This document shows positions 1 to 11,323 of a stretch of DNA of 64,000 nt, piece after piece. The stretch comes from Pestalotiopsis fici W106-1 (taxonomy: Eukaryota; Ascomycota; Sordariomycetes; Amphisphaeriales; Sporocadaceae): contig NW_006917101.1 in the NCBI RefSeq assembly GCF_000516985.1, positions 1,480,834 through 1,544,833 of the forward strand. The letters are read 5' to 3'. Numbering within the stretch: position 1 is the first letter of the stretch; each line of letters begins with the position of its first letter. The notes beneath the pieces are model-generated. The model did not search any database. It saw nothing but the letters and a program-made list of their open reading frames with translations, and was not told where the DNA came from. The position numbers were made by a program, and so were the translations under genes.

Positions 1-25
1 ATTCGCACGTAATCATTATCATAGA

Positions 26-1145
26 TCACCATAGACCGTCCATCTCCGCCATAGCCTCCTCATCATCAGCATTAGCGTCTTTTGACGATTTCTCTGTACC
101 GGGGGTTTTGCTGGATTTTGAACCTGGTATAGACCCTTGAGCTTCTGCCTCCGCCATTAAAGCATCAAGATCGTCATCCTCCTCAGCATCATTACGTGCT
201 GGTAGTTGCGGCTTGGGTCTTTCGTTGGTAGCCGCCTCTGCTTCGGCCATGAGGGCATCGAGATCGTCTTCATCAGGAGCCGACGGTGGTGGTGCACGTC
301 TTGACGGTAACTGTCCATTGCCAAATATTGATGTCGGTGCTTGTCTCTGGGCCTCCTCCTCGGCCATGAGAGCATCCAAATCGTCTTCCTCGTCGGGTGC
401 ATTGCTGCCTAAACCTTGATTTGTGGCCGCACTAGCATTATTCGTCCGCGAGGCTTTTGGCGTGGCGTCATATAGATCATCGTCCCCAAATAAGTCGTCT
501 AGCGAGGGTGTTTTTGGCCTCTCAGCAGGTCTGTTGCTCTTCTCAAAGATGGGGGCGACTCTGGCAGGGAATATGGCAGGTTCCCGCCCATGATCCAGAC
601 CACGAAGATCAGAATCGTCATTCTCGTCAATTTGCGTTGCGCTTCTTGGCTTCCCTTCGTTGATCCAATCCATTCGCGCCAATCGCATGGATCGAGTATG
701 GCCAGCCTTCTCAACCATGGTAAGCGCGTCAAGGAACTTGGCTTTGGGATACAGGTCATCTAGCCACAGCTGATAAAACGAAAGCAGACGCGCTGTATCT
801 GAGAACTGGTTTGAGAATTAGTATAGATGAACCTATGTAACAGATGCGAGTACGAACCTCGTGGCCTTTGCCTTTGAATTTGAGATCTCCTGCCTTCTTC
901 CTCAACTTGGGAATACCTTTATCTGATAGAAGTTTCTTGTCGTCAAGTTTGACCCTCGGCACTCTAACCTTCTTCGACACTGCAACTGCTTCATCAATTC
1001 CTAGACCCGAGGCGTCTTTCCGCTTCTTGGATTGTGAATCTGCTTTGTTGGCATTGTCATCGCCTGACTCGGCAAAGGGGTCCGAGCCAAAATCGTCGGC
1101 TCCATAATTCTCCAAATCATCATTGACAACTGCTCCGGGCGCCAT
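26..1145 (-). CDS. csm3: Csm3/Swi3 replication fork protection complex subunit
   Basis: Two exons, 1145-858 and 805-26; the 52-nt intron has a GTTCGT donor, a CTAAT branch and a CAG acceptor, giving 355 residues. The conserved Swi3/Tipin core starts around residue 66 (PRVKLDDKKLLSDKGIPKL) and spans the junction (FKGKGHE, then FSDTARLLSFYQLWLDDLYP). By family knowledge it pairs with Tof1/Swi1 to stabilise stalled forks and support the S-phase checkpoint in the nucleus. The N-terminus is acidic with a basic KKRK stretch near residue 40. The C-terminal third holds three copies of DDLDALMAE (near residues 237, 276 and 307) and ends in an acidic tail with MDGLW. It shares a 336-bp divergent promoter with the complex I gene. 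Family call is firm; the role of the repeats is unknown. Confidence 0.9.
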
Positions 1146-1481
1146 ATTGGGCTTTTGTGTGTTTGAAAATAGAATGGCGCGATGAAATGTGGTTGAGCGC
1201 AAGTAAACTTCTACACAACACTCAGTATGATGCTGGGAGACGCGTCCATTAACGATTGCAGCGCGTCTCAATTAAGCATGGTCCCTTAGCGTGGACCCAC
1301 CCGAAAGAGTGCCGGGATCCTTGTGTTTGGGCCATGGCTTTCAGATTAACCGATATTGAGCCGCTTAGCTAAGCAACCAATTGGAACTTCGCGATTTCAA
1401 GCTTCAAGTGCAACCTCCGCTGGAATCGAGTGAGAGCTTCAGTAGCTCAGCCATTGGACAATCCCCATTGAGTCCGCCACC
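1146..1481. promoter_or_regulatory. divergent promoter between csm3 and complex I gene
   Basis: 336 bp between two start codons facing away from each other. No TATA box is evident and no tandem motif stands out. It must hold both promoters and both 5' leaders. Confidence 0.6.
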
Positions 1482-2286
1482 ATGTCGACGCCGACGCCCC
1501 AACAGACTTATATTCCCAGCAAGGTCCTCAAGACCGAGTACCCGGTGAGAAGGATCCAATTGAACTAGTTTGGTCTCGTGAATTCTGGCTAATGTGCTGC
1601 AGCTCATTGACAATGACCCGTACGTTTACGACTCGCCGCGACACACCTCTCGATACTTGGGCTTTGGAGCCTGTTGAATGGAGGACTGATATGATGATAG
1701 GCACTTCAACCGAGTGATCGCCTACGCGAGACCCTCCGACTATGTCCACGGCGCCGTGGCAGCCGCTTCCGGTCCCGGTCTTCTCTACGCCATGGAGCGC
1801 TTTGCGCCATCACACGTCGGACGCGGCGGTTTCGCACGAGCCATGAGACTGGGCGGCGCTGTTGGTGCCATCGGTGGCTTCCTCTACTTTTACACAAGAT
1901 CGACATGTACGCATATCGCCCAAGAAGCCCTCGAGGAGGAGGGCTATGAGACGTAAAACAACATACTAATCCAGCCTTTGACAGACCGATTCTACGGAAT
2001 GACGGAGAACGCCCGCGAGGTTGATATGGACATGAAGGAGATGGTTGCCAAGGTCAAGGCCGGAGAGACCCTGTACGGCGAGAGCAAGTTGACTCCCCAC
2101 ATGCAGGGTGTGGCCGCGCGACAGGGCAGATACTCGGCTCTGTTCATGTACGGCATCCCGTGGTTCAACTTTGTCAACCACAACCAGCACGGTGTCGACA
2201 CCGCAAAGTACTTCATCGAGGCCGAGAGGCAGTTGGAGGCGGAGCGAACAGGCAATGCACAGAGCGATGTTGCCAGGCTGGGTTAG
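1482..2286 (+). CDS. NADH:ubiquinone oxidoreductase ~21 kDa accessory subunit
   Basis: Four exons: 1482-1544, 1603-1619 (17 nt), 1701-1906 and 1985-2286, giving 195 residues in frame. The start lies in a good context (CCACCATG). The product matches the fungal complex I 21-kDa subunit family: an N-terminal MSTPTPQQTY, then DPHFNRVIAYARPSDY, a Gly/Ala-rich membrane stretch near residues 45-85 (RAMRLGGAVGAIGGFLYFYTR), and a conserved matrix part with FYGMTENAREVDMDMKEMV and HMQGVAARQGRYSALFMYG. It is an accessory subunit of respiratory complex I in the inner mitochondrial membrane and carries no redox centre. Exon 2 is a microexon of 17 nt. The family is recognised with good confidence; the exact Neurospora subunit number is not assigned here. 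Confidence 0.88.
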
Positions 2287-2487
2287 AAGACAAAACAAGA
2301 TCCGGAAGGAATGCGTTGCGGTTTGTACATATGTTTACATTAGAAGCTACGCCCGGACCGGTGGACTCCTGGGCGACGGCTAAGCAAGAAATCTGCAGTC
2401 AAAATTTTGTTTGTTCCTTTATTATGCGACTTGGAACGTGGCTGGTTTACATTATCCAGCCGATATTCCTATCCCGGCAGTTTGCAA

Positions 2488-5030
2488 TTACCATGCCGAC
2501 GTATTAAAAGTCGAAAGATCCTCTTCAACCAAGCCCATGATATGGTTTCCACCAGAAAACCAGTCGCCCAGTTGTGCAGTCTGCAGCATATCCCTCGTTA
2601 GATCTCGACCAAGCCCGCCAGCGCCCGCCGCCGTCTCGTCCATGGGCATGAAGCCCAGCTGGCTGAGGTACATGTCGAACTCGTTGCCCACAGGTACCAT
2701 GTCCTGGTCCAGGCTTTGTTGGGTCTTTGCTTCTACATAGAGCAGAGCGACATTATACAACACCTTGGACAGCTGATGCAGCTTGTCTATAGCTGCCGAA
2801 ACCTCCCGTGATGCTTGCAATGATTGGACAAACTTGTCGAGTAGCGGTAAATCTGCCCCCGAAGACGTCTCAATGACATGACAGAATATGACAATGAATG
2901 GGATGAACGGGGCGTACAAAATTGTCCTAGACCACGTCAGATGATTGGAAACCAAAAGTCAGTAACTGTTATCACTTACCAGTGCATGTAGACAATCTGC
3001 AAACTGATGTCATCCATCATCGCTATTGCTTCTTCATGCGTAGTCATGGCCAGTCTCGCCGACTCCAAGCACTCATCCGCAAACGTGCGACTTCTTCCCG
3101 TGCCGCTTGGGGGCAGAGCGCGTTGCGCGAGCGCCAGACTGGAATAGTAGCTCACCACGTCGCTCTTGAGGATGATTACAAACATCTTGGAGTCTTTGCT
3201 CTGGCTATTGATGCGCACATCTTCCAGCAGCTTCAGCGTCTCTTGCAGCAGGAATTGCGTGTCCCTTACCACAAGCTGTACCTGCTGACTGCGGCCCTGC
3301 TCGCTCTGTCGGAGGGCCCCCGGCGAGTATAGTCGCTGGTAGATCTTGCCCTGCACCTCGGCGTGCTTGATCCACAGGCTCAAAATGGCCTGGCTGGGCA
3401 CCTCGCCAAAGGTAGCCTCGAGAACACTCGGAATGCTGATGTCGTAATCCTGTAGCACGCTCGCCCTTCCCAGCCTCAGACTCAAGCCCTTGTCCAACAT
3501 GTATGTGCTCCAAAACATCAACATCTTGGCCGACCGCAGCTCTGGCTTGTCGTTGCGTATGCTGTTATCCTGGTGCAGACCCAAGGAACGGCACATGTGC
3601 GCCGCCCGACTGGTCAGCATCCATGCCATGCTCGGCCGGGACAAGTCAATCGACAAGCTGGCCGCCATCAGCAGCGCCTCAATGTTCTCCATGGTTGCCG
3701 GCATCAGCAGTGGGATGTGAGCAAGTGCCATCTCGACATTGTTCTGGCACATTGTACAAAACTGCTGAAGGTCGGCCTTTTCAGAGGTGTTTGCTGGCGC
3801 CATGATTGAGGCTTCAAAGAAAAGGTACATGAGCCCGGCGTTGACAATGATGAATAATGACTCTGACACGTCCCCGTCGTCGGTACTGAAATACAGACGT
3901 CTGCATCTGTCTGTAAACTGGTCGATGTCGGTAAAGCATAACACCACCAACAGCATCATGGGACCGGGGGCGCTTTTCAGTGCCCTTAGCTTTTCTATCA
4001 CAAATTCCATGGGCGGCATGGGGAGGTCGCGCAAGCGGCCCCGATGTACGTTTCTGCTGTGTTGAGAGCCTGTTTCGACGCCAGTGGAGCCCCCACGATT
4101 TGTTTGAAGATTCACCATTTGCCGAAGAGATGAAAGAGCTGCTTCTATCCTGGGATCGGGAGTAGAAAAGGGAGCCGAGCCGAGCATGCTGGTTTGTACC
4201 GCGCGTGACACGAGCTCAGAGGCAAATGCGGCATGAGCTGCAAGCGAGGAGTTACCTTCAAATGACTCAACGTCTTCAGGGTCGGCTACTGTAGAGATAT
4301 CATCATGAGCTGCCGATGACGACGGCGTGGGCTTTGACCCTGACGGTGTGCTCCCGACTGATGCCCGGGTCAGTACGGAGTGTGTTGGGTTCGGATTCAC
4401 GCCGACTGACGTATTTGATGTCGTCAATTTTTGTAGCAGAGATTCGATACCGGCAAGACGATCTTGCATGTCATCTATTTTTCTCTCACTATATGGATGA
4501 TCAGTTATTCTAGTTGGCTAGGTGTGTAAAACCAGGTACAAGTGTGCCTCAACGGACGAGCCCAGGGTAATATCATACTATTGGCTTGAGATCAAGACGC
4601 GCTGCTTTGGTTCCTTTGGCTTTTGTCCAAGGCCGGTCGAGCTGCACGACCTCTTGGCACTTTTGCAGTTTGAGCATGGTGATTCCTTATCACATCTAAT
4701 CTTTTGGGAGTATTAGTGCACGATTGTGCATGGTATAGTCGTCCAAAAACGGCGACACTACTCCGAGCGCCCAGTGGGGCGGACAAGACGTGATATATGG
4801 TTTAGATAACTGACCTTTCGGAGTCTACATTGGTCACACTACATGTTGATAATCAGTCTATGTGGTCACTAGTAAAGAATGCAGAGGTCGGCGTCTGTAT
4901 GCCTCGACCGAGAATTGGAACCCGGACCTCCCAGTATGACAAAGCTTACCGCTCGCCGAATGCCGCCAGGAGAAGTACCGCCGCCCGCCACTTCTGCCGC
5001 CTCGGAATCCATCTCATGGGACTCCATCAT
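2488..5030 (-). CDS. Zn(II)2Cys6 transcription factor with fungal-specific domain
   Basis: Five exons: 5030-4950, 4838-4815, 4700-4579, 4488-2980 and 2926-2488; 724 residues, in frame at every junction. The zinc cluster is split over three exons. Exon 1 ends GGIRRA, a 24-nt exon encodes CDQCRLRK, and exon 3 continues IRCDKESPCSNCKSAKRSC, so the spacing is C-x2-C-x6-C-x5-C-x2-C-x6-C (Cys 28 to 54). A linker (RVLISSQYERK) leads into a short coiled coil (IDDMQDRLAGIESLLQKL). The middle homology region holds MAWMLTSRAAHMCRSLGLH and MLMFWSTYMLDKGLSLRLGR. The C-terminus has WTILYAPFIPFIVIFCHVI. This is a nuclear DNA-binding regulator. Its target is unknown; the nearest gene downstream of its promoter is the secreted FMN dehydrogenase, which may be coincidence. 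An alternative start at 5027 would drop one Met. Confidence 0.88.
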
Positions 5031-6704
5031 ACCATGGGGGAGTTCCGCAGTATATGATTGAATGATTCGATGATTCGCCGCCGGGCCTCGTAGTGAGTTG
5101 CAGACTGCTGCATTCGGCCAACTCTGACAACGTGCCACTGCTACCTTAGGCGCCCGAGAGGCTTAGCCAATTGAATCCCGTACCCGCTTTCGGACACGGC
5201 GCCCGCGCGTTCCGAACGCAGCACTACTACGGTCCCTTGAAGAGTAAGGTAGCCAGTGTCATCCATCCAGATGAGAGGCTGTTAGGGGAAGAAGAGTTAT
5301 ATACGTCACTTGTTAGTTGAGAGGAAAGAAAATTTATGGGTAAAATAGATTGTCTCGTTATCATTTCGTTCAGACGCCGTTTATGAACAGTGTCGATGAA
5401 AACCCTCTCGGAGCTTGAGACCGCATTAACTCTAGCCTCGAAGTAGTTTCTTAAGTTCATGTAAATGGCCATGAATGTTCATCCAGAACAACCGATGCAA
5501 CAAGACTATATACTCGGATTGAAAAGGTAATAAAGCAATCATTTTCGCGCTGGTGAATCACGAGGTCACTTTCGCTTCCAAATGAAATGGTCGGCATTGA
5601 TTGATCCGACCGTCTTTGGCCAGGGCAGAATTGTTGCATACTTGCGTCCTTGCTACATACACAGCCAGAAAGTTCGTCAAGAGTTAACATCACAGAATGC
5701 CGGCACTCGCTTGTCTTGATTCTTATTCAAGTCTCTTGGCTTGGGAAAGCTAGTCAATATAATGGTGGATTCATGTTTGTAAGAGAAATATCATGTGCCG
5801 GCTCTCGTGCTTCTCGGGCGACTTTGTCCCATTGAAAGATTTGTACTCGGCCGGGTGGTTTCGAGGCAGTGTAAATGGGATCTACAGAGTACAACTACAA
5901 GTGTGCGCTACAACTCTAAATTCTCTAGCATTGTATACCAGTCAGTTGGCTCCGAGGCTTCTCAGATCATAGATCCATTGGTATACGAGCCATGAATGTT
6001 ACATTGTTATTATCGAGTATCCTAAAAAGAATTGAGGCTCGAAAAAAAGAAATTGAAGCTTTTCACAGAGTAGCATTCGCCTTTATCCTTCGGAAACTGG
6101 CCGGTGGACCAGGGGGGTTGCTCTCTTGGCAGCAGACTCTGGTGGAGCCAGCAGCGTTATTTATAATGCTTACATACCGCGACTCGCAGCAAAGCTCTTC
6201 ATGCTGATAGATATGCTTCTGACACGCCAAGTATGTGCAGAAAACCAGAGAGTTGCGATCCCGCGAAATCTCGCCGGCGGTGGAGACCATGGCTTAATGA
6301 CCTGCTTAATCAAAACGCTGTTACCGATCACGGCGCTCTTGGTATGCTCCACTATGCATCGTATAATGGTCTTGTCCCAGCAAAAATGTTGTATTTGCCC
6401 CGAATCGCGTCACTTAAGTCTGGAGCCTTTTACAAGTTGGATATCCTACAATCACGATTGAGAATCCAACATCGTGAGAAAAATGGCAGGGTACCGTCGC
6501 AGCGGAAATGAGTCCAAGAGTTTTTCTTCCCCATAATGGCAAATGCGATGACGGCTGAGCCGCCGGCCTATTGAGGATAACTCCGGACGTGATGTATATA
6601 GAGGACGGAGTCATCTTTTGCGTTTGTGCGTATTTCTGTGTTGAAGTCGGAGTCACGAAAAATTCAAGTCTTTCTCTGGGAATTGTCAAGTCCGTTCCTT
6701 GAAT
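5031..6704. other. intergenic, about 1.7 kb, no gene supported
   Basis: Holds the promoters of the zinc-cluster regulator and of the FMN dehydrogenase. Reading frames of 60-110 codons occur on both strands, but none has a recognisable domain or consistent splice sites. A TATATA element sits at its right end. Confidence 0.5.
6594..6601 (+). promoter_or_regulatory. TATA-like element of the FMN dehydrogenase gene
   Basis: TGTATATA followed by GAGGAC lies about 105 bp upstream of the chosen ATG, which is a reasonable distance for a TATA box with a leader of about 70 nt. Confidence 0.4.
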
Positions 6705-8411
6705 ATGCACTCATTCCTTTGCCTTGGTTTCGTTGCCGCGGCTCTCGCTGCAGAGCCTTGGATCAACGCCCCGGACACTGGCCTTGAGGATTACTTGTAC
6801 AGCACCAACTACACCGAGGGCTCATTGCCTCTTCTCAAGGATATCCGCGGTGTCCCAGACTTTGACTGGGCTGCAGAACAGCATCTCGATCTGCAGCAGT
6901 ATTCATTCTACCGAACAGGGTCAGCTGGCGAATGGAGTAAGATGGTCAATCCATGTCATGATATTAAGCTACTAAAATGTCGGATCCAGGCTACCGTAAT
7001 AACTTGGATATCTGGTCCAAAATCAAGTTCAGAGCTCGCATGTTGACTGATGTCTCTGGTGTTAACAAGACATTGCCGTAGGTGGGCTTGCTTTTTGACC
7101 GCAAAATCATTTACTAATGAAAATAGGACCACCTTCTTGGGCTACAATTTTAGTGCTCCCATCTTTATTGCTCCTGCGGCCAGGGCAGTCTATGGTGACG
7201 AGAGGGCCGAGTTGAACTTTGTTGATGCAGCAGCAAACGAAGATATCTTGTACACTGTAAGTGAGATTCGATTCCTGGAGCCATCTATACTCTTGATGAA
7301 ACAATATGATCAAGACGATCTAACTTGCCATGACAGGCAGCCTTGTACGCATCAAAGACGATCGAGGAGATTGGTGTTCAGAAGCAGACACACAACGACA
7401 CACTCAACGGTCCGCAGGTCACTTTCCAGCAGGTACGTCCATACTTCCAACAGCTTTCCAGGGTCGCACTGACTAGAAATTATAGATCTATACCAACGCC
7501 AATCTTTCCGTCACTTGGGACAACATTGCGCGTGCCGAGGCATACGGAGTAAAAGCAATTGTCTGGACTATTGATGCTCCAGCGGACTCGGTCAGACACC
7601 GCGCCGCTCGCTATGACACCACCAACGCGTATGTTATGCTTTGTCCCGTGTGTGTCTTTGTTATTGTAGCACTAATTTTATGTCCAGAAACTCGGTAACA
7701 TCAGCTCTGACTGTAAGTTCTCAACATGATCATCAATATCCATTTCCCCTGCCCATATATGTCTCCCAAGCACACGTACTGATCAGTGCACTAATTCATA
7801 ACTCTATAGTGGGACCTCTATGACGAAATTCGAAACCGAACCTCACTGCCCGTGATCCCCAAGGGTATCAGCACAGTAGAGGACGCGCTGATGGCGGTCG
7901 AGAAGGGCGCCCCGGCCATTTACATTTCCAACCACGGCGGGCGCCAGCTCGACCACTCGCCCTCGCCTGTTGAGATTGCCTACGAGATCTACCGCAATGC
8001 GCCACAGGTGTTTGACCAGGTAGAGGTCATGGCCGACAGCGGTGTGCGCTATGGCTCTGATGTCGTCAAGCTACTCGCGCTCGGCGTCAAGATGGTCGGA
8101 TTGGGAAGATCGTTCGTGCCCCCGTCAGCCTGAGTTCAAAGTTGTTCACCGACATTGCAGAAACTGACAGAAATACTAGGTTCATGTTTGCAAACTGCTT
8201 TGGTTTGGATGGTGTCACCAAGCTGATCCAGATCATGAAGCAGGAGATTATCCGGGACGCTGCCCAGGCTGGCGTGCCTGATCTGAGAAATGTCAGCCGC
8301 AGTGTAGTGAGTAACCACATTTCCCCTCCTTGTAAAGATCAGAAAGGACTGACAATGTGTTAGATCAACACTCGGGCTCTGAATGAAACCGTTTTCTTGC
8401 TCGATAACTAA
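6705..8411 (+). CDS. secreted FMN-dependent alpha-hydroxy-acid dehydrogenase/oxidase
   Basis: Nine exons: 6705-6936, 6990-7077, 7127-7256, 7337-7432, 7486-7628, 7688-7712 (25 nt), 7810-8111, 8180-8306 and 8364-8411; 396 residues. The FMN domain of the lactate dehydrogenase/glycolate oxidase family is complete. Visible parts are TTFLGYNFSAPIFIAPAA, the VTWDNIARAEAYGVKAIVWTIDAP barrel strand, the active-site Lys in PVIPKGI, the catalytic His and substrate-binding Arg in SNHGGRQLD, and the phosphate-binding MADSGVRYGSDVVK. The first 18 residues (MHSFLCLGFVAAALAAEP) form a signal peptide, and there is no cytochrome b5 domain, so it is probably extracellular or vacuolar rather than a mitochondrial flavocytochrome b2. 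It should oxidise L-lactate or a related 2-hydroxy acid; the electron acceptor is unknown. The exon 7/8 junction uses a GTTCGT donor. Confidence 0.88.
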
Positions 8412-8888
8412 GTCGGGAGCCAGTTATTTTTAAGCATTCAGAAGATGCTCGTCATCATGTATTAGTTTTGGACATGTGAAATAGGCCGGCATTACTCTGC
8501 ATGTAACCGATAGACTTGTCATTTACACTTTCTTCTCTGTACATATCACTTGTAGCAATTTAGCTTTTCTTCAAAGGTCGGAAACCATAACATTATTGAT
8601 TGTCTAGCTAATGACCAAAAAACAATGTCAAATGTCCAGAACACCTCCGAGCGAGTGATGCAAAGAGAGCAGAAAATCTTGAAACGCCTTGATAACTCCA
8701 TTGTACCCGTCGTAATGTCCACAAATTTATCAATCGCTGCTATCGTATGTGCTGTGGGCCTCTGCAAGTAGGCTTGGTCATTGCGCGGCTCGTGAAAGCG
8801 CATCTCTTCCTTCATTCCTCATAGTCTAATCGGCCAAGTCTTCGTGATGGACAGCGGGGTGTGTCTCGATCCATTTTCCGGCAGCCTC
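8412..8888. other. intergenic between convergent genes
   Basis: 477 bp holding the 3' ends of the FMN dehydrogenase and the ESCRT-III gene. A 270-nt open frame on the minus strand has no recognisable domain and lies in the likely 3' UTR region. Confidence 0.45.
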
Positions 8889-9588
8889 CTAGGCGCGCAG
8901 TGCCCTAAGTCTCTGCTGCAAAGCGTCTTCCTCCTCTGCAGTGGGCTCATTCGTCTGCGGTCCGACGGGCTCTGCCTTGCTCGGCTGCGCCTCGTTGAAC
9001 TGAGAGCTCAGCTGGACACCGGCATCGTCGGCCAGCTTGCCCAGCAGTTCGTGTACGGCATCTTCGCTGACAGTGGCGCTCGTGCTCTGGGAGATGGCAT
9101 CCTGGTAGATGCCGTTGCTCATGGCATACTCTTCGTTCTGCTGCTTGAATTGCTCAAGGGTCGTGAGCGTCCGCTCGGGGTTCATGGTACGCTGAGCAAT
9201 GCCCATTGTCTTGCTGGACTGGCCCATCATGTGCGTCATGCGGTTCATGGCATTGTTGGCCTGTATCTGGGATGCCGAGAGCTCAGCCATGTCGGCCATT
9301 TGGTCCATCTGAGCAGCGAGGGCCTGCTTTGACAGCAGGATCTTGGCCTTTTGGTAGGCCTTGGCGGTCTCGCCCTTCTTGAGGAGTTCTTGAATCTGTT
9401 TTCGGAGGAGAGGGTCTTGTTTCGCGGCCTTCTGGGCCTCTTTGCGCGCCTGCTTGGCTTGGAACTGTGGAGCGATGGAATTAGTCGGCGACGCTCAAGG
9501 GACTGGTGTGGTGTCGCGGTGATCATGGGAGACGTACCCGAGCCTGGAACTCGACCTGCATGTCGCGGGCGATCTGTCTGTTCGACAT
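8889..9588 (-). CDS. ESCRT-III subunit of the SNF7 family, CHMP1/Did2-like
   Basis: Two exons, 9588-9538 and 9464-8889, separated by a 73-nt intron; 208 residues. The N-terminus is strongly basic and helical (QAKQARKEAQKAAKQDPLL), as expected for the membrane-binding helix hairpin of ESCRT-III. A Met-rich helix follows (MDQMADMAELSASQIQ, then NAMNRMTHMMGQSSKTM). The acidic C-terminus ends EEDALQQRLRALRA, which fits the MIM1 motif that binds the MIT domain of Vps4. ESCRT-III filaments drive membrane scission in multivesicular body formation on endosomes. The MIM1 ending and the SEDAVHELLGKLADDAGVQL segment point to CHMP1/Did2 more than to CHMP2/Vps2, but the N-terminal half is divergent, so the subgroup is not certain. 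Confidence 0.82.
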
Positions 9589-10573
9589 GGTGAAAGAGAA
9601 AACGATCGCGAATTGCTAGAAGTGGCAAAAGGTGGTGAGAATCGTGATGCGCGCAGTTGCGAAGATGCGCGGCTGAAATGCGAAGCGAAGCGTTGGTGGG
9701 TGCCTGATGCGGACTTTCAAGGTGATGTATCGGTGAGTGATGGATGCCCAAGGAACTGGATTAGGTGAAATGTTCGCAGGTTTTCGGTTGGTGCCTGTAT
9801 TGGTTGCGAAAATTGAGTTGACCTTGCAGGTGGTTCTAGTTTGACAGAGTTTGGCCAGATGTTGGAGCAGTCTGGGATCTGTAGGTGTCAGGTGGTGGCA
9901 GAGGAAATGGCTGATCCGTTTCGGCGGTTCCGCTGATGCACGACTAAAGGGCAATCAATGGGATGGTGTTTGGGCGTCCAACAACCGCCCATGGCTTAGT
10001 GGGGTTCGCGGGGGGACTCTGCAGAAACCGCGCCACAAGATGACGCAGCTAGCGGCTGTCGGTCTTGATTCAGCCACTGCAACCACTGAAGGCATGCCTA
10101 CTGCATGTACATGAAATTCCCCCGGGCTGTCTCTGGTACCTTATCCAGTGCCAAGTGCTTCTTTGATTGGCATCCATATTTGTTATCCAGGCGAATGTTG
10201 CCGGAAGGGTCTACTCTTTGCAGCCCCTTCATGTCTACCTCAGTAATGGATGCTATCCAAGGACACTTTCCATATTAATGTTATGAAATACACATCTTGA
10301 ACAAATTCGGGTTTCGCGACAAATTGTCAGGAAAGTAGTCAGGAAAGTATGCGGAAACAAAGAATACATGTTACGGCCACACAAGGCCGATTGTTGGCAC
10401 TCAAGCGGCCGAATGTGGGGCCGGGTCATGACGCACTATAAGTTGGCGCACACATAGCGGCCGTACTTTCCAGTTATACACCATGATGGACTTGTTATCC
10501 TCAATCTTTCATGACCTCGAATGGTATAAAAGCAGGGCTCATGAGAAATACGGCATTCATAAGGTTTTACAGT
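9589..10573. other. intergenic between ESCRT-III gene and DUF427 gene
   Basis: 985 bp with two promoters on opposite strands. A TATAAAAG box near the right end belongs to the DUF427 gene. No other gene is supported. Confidence 0.5.
10525..10532 (+). promoter_or_regulatory. TATA box of the DUF427 gene
   Basis: A perfect TATAAAAG 42-49 bp upstream of the chosen ATG at 10574. It lies inside an in-frame upstream extension that begins with an ATG at 10511, which argues that translation starts at 10574, not 10511. Confidence 0.6.
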
Positions 10574-11108
10574 ATGACATCGAAAGCAAAACTCAACGTA
10601 CAGTCCTTTCCCCGACCTCCACTGCTGGAGCGCACACCTCGTCATTTACAGATCAAATGGGGTGACAAGTTAATCGCCGACACCAAGGAGTCCTTTTGGG
10701 TTCTCGAAACCCATCACCCTCCCAGTACGACTCAATTCCCTCGCTCACTTGCAAGGCTCTTTCTGACATCTAACCTCACCAGCCTATTATCTTCCGCCGT
10801 CCTCGGTCAAGCTTCCCCTGACTCGGACACCTCGGTCGTCGTATTGTGAATGGAAAGGAAGGGCAACGTACTATTCCATTGAGTTGGATGGCAACAAAGT
10901 ATCAAACCGTATATGGTCATATGACAACCCCACGCGAGGTTTCGAGCCACTCAAGGACTTTTTGTCCTTTTACGCTGGACCGTGGGACTGTGTCGTGGAC
11001 GGCGAAAAGGTCGAGGCACAGCCTGGCGACTTTTATGGTGGTTGGGTCACTAGTGATATCGACGGGATTGTTAAGGGCAAGAATGGCAATTTTGATCCAG
11101 TGATTTAG
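10574..11108 (+). CDS. DUF427 domain protein
   Basis: Two exons, 10574-10724 and 10783-11108, with a 58-nt intron (GTACGA donor, CACCAG acceptor); 158 residues. The product matches the DUF427 (NTP_transf_9) fold: VQSFPRPPLLERTPRHLQIK, then KESFWVLETHHPPTYYLPPSSV, a strand with YCEWKGRATYYSIEL, and the conserved IWSYDNPTRGFEPLKDFLSFY and WGDV-like YGGWVTSDIDG tail. The biochemical role of the family is not established. The protein has no signal peptide or membrane segment and is probably cytosolic. A TATA box just upstream fixes the start. Confidence 0.85.
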
Positions 11109-11323
11109 ATGTACGAGTTCAGTATAAAAGTTTCGGCTTTCTTATAACCTATAGACAATGGTTCAGGCCGAGTGACATAGTGAATCTACCTAGACATACT
11201 TGTATCGAATATTCTCAATAGCCTCTGTTTCTAGTGAACATCTTTGAATGAATAAAACGGCTGCGACTTCGTAACATCTTGACTAACATCAACATTCCCA
11301 ACAGAAATGTATCGATTTTCGGT

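Noticed and set aside
4895..4935. tRNA-like T-arm text (GGTCCGGGTTCCAATTC on the minus strand)
   Set aside because: The stem does not pair and no acceptor or anticodon arm can be built around it; it lies in intron 1 of the regulator gene.
8546..8815. 89-codon minus-strand frame downstream of the ESCRT-III gene
   Set aside because: No recognisable domain or promoter, and it lies where 3' UTRs are expected.
10511..10573. Upstream in-frame ATG that would extend the DUF427 protein by 21 residues
   Set aside because: A perfect TATA box lies inside this extension, so it is probably not transcribed.
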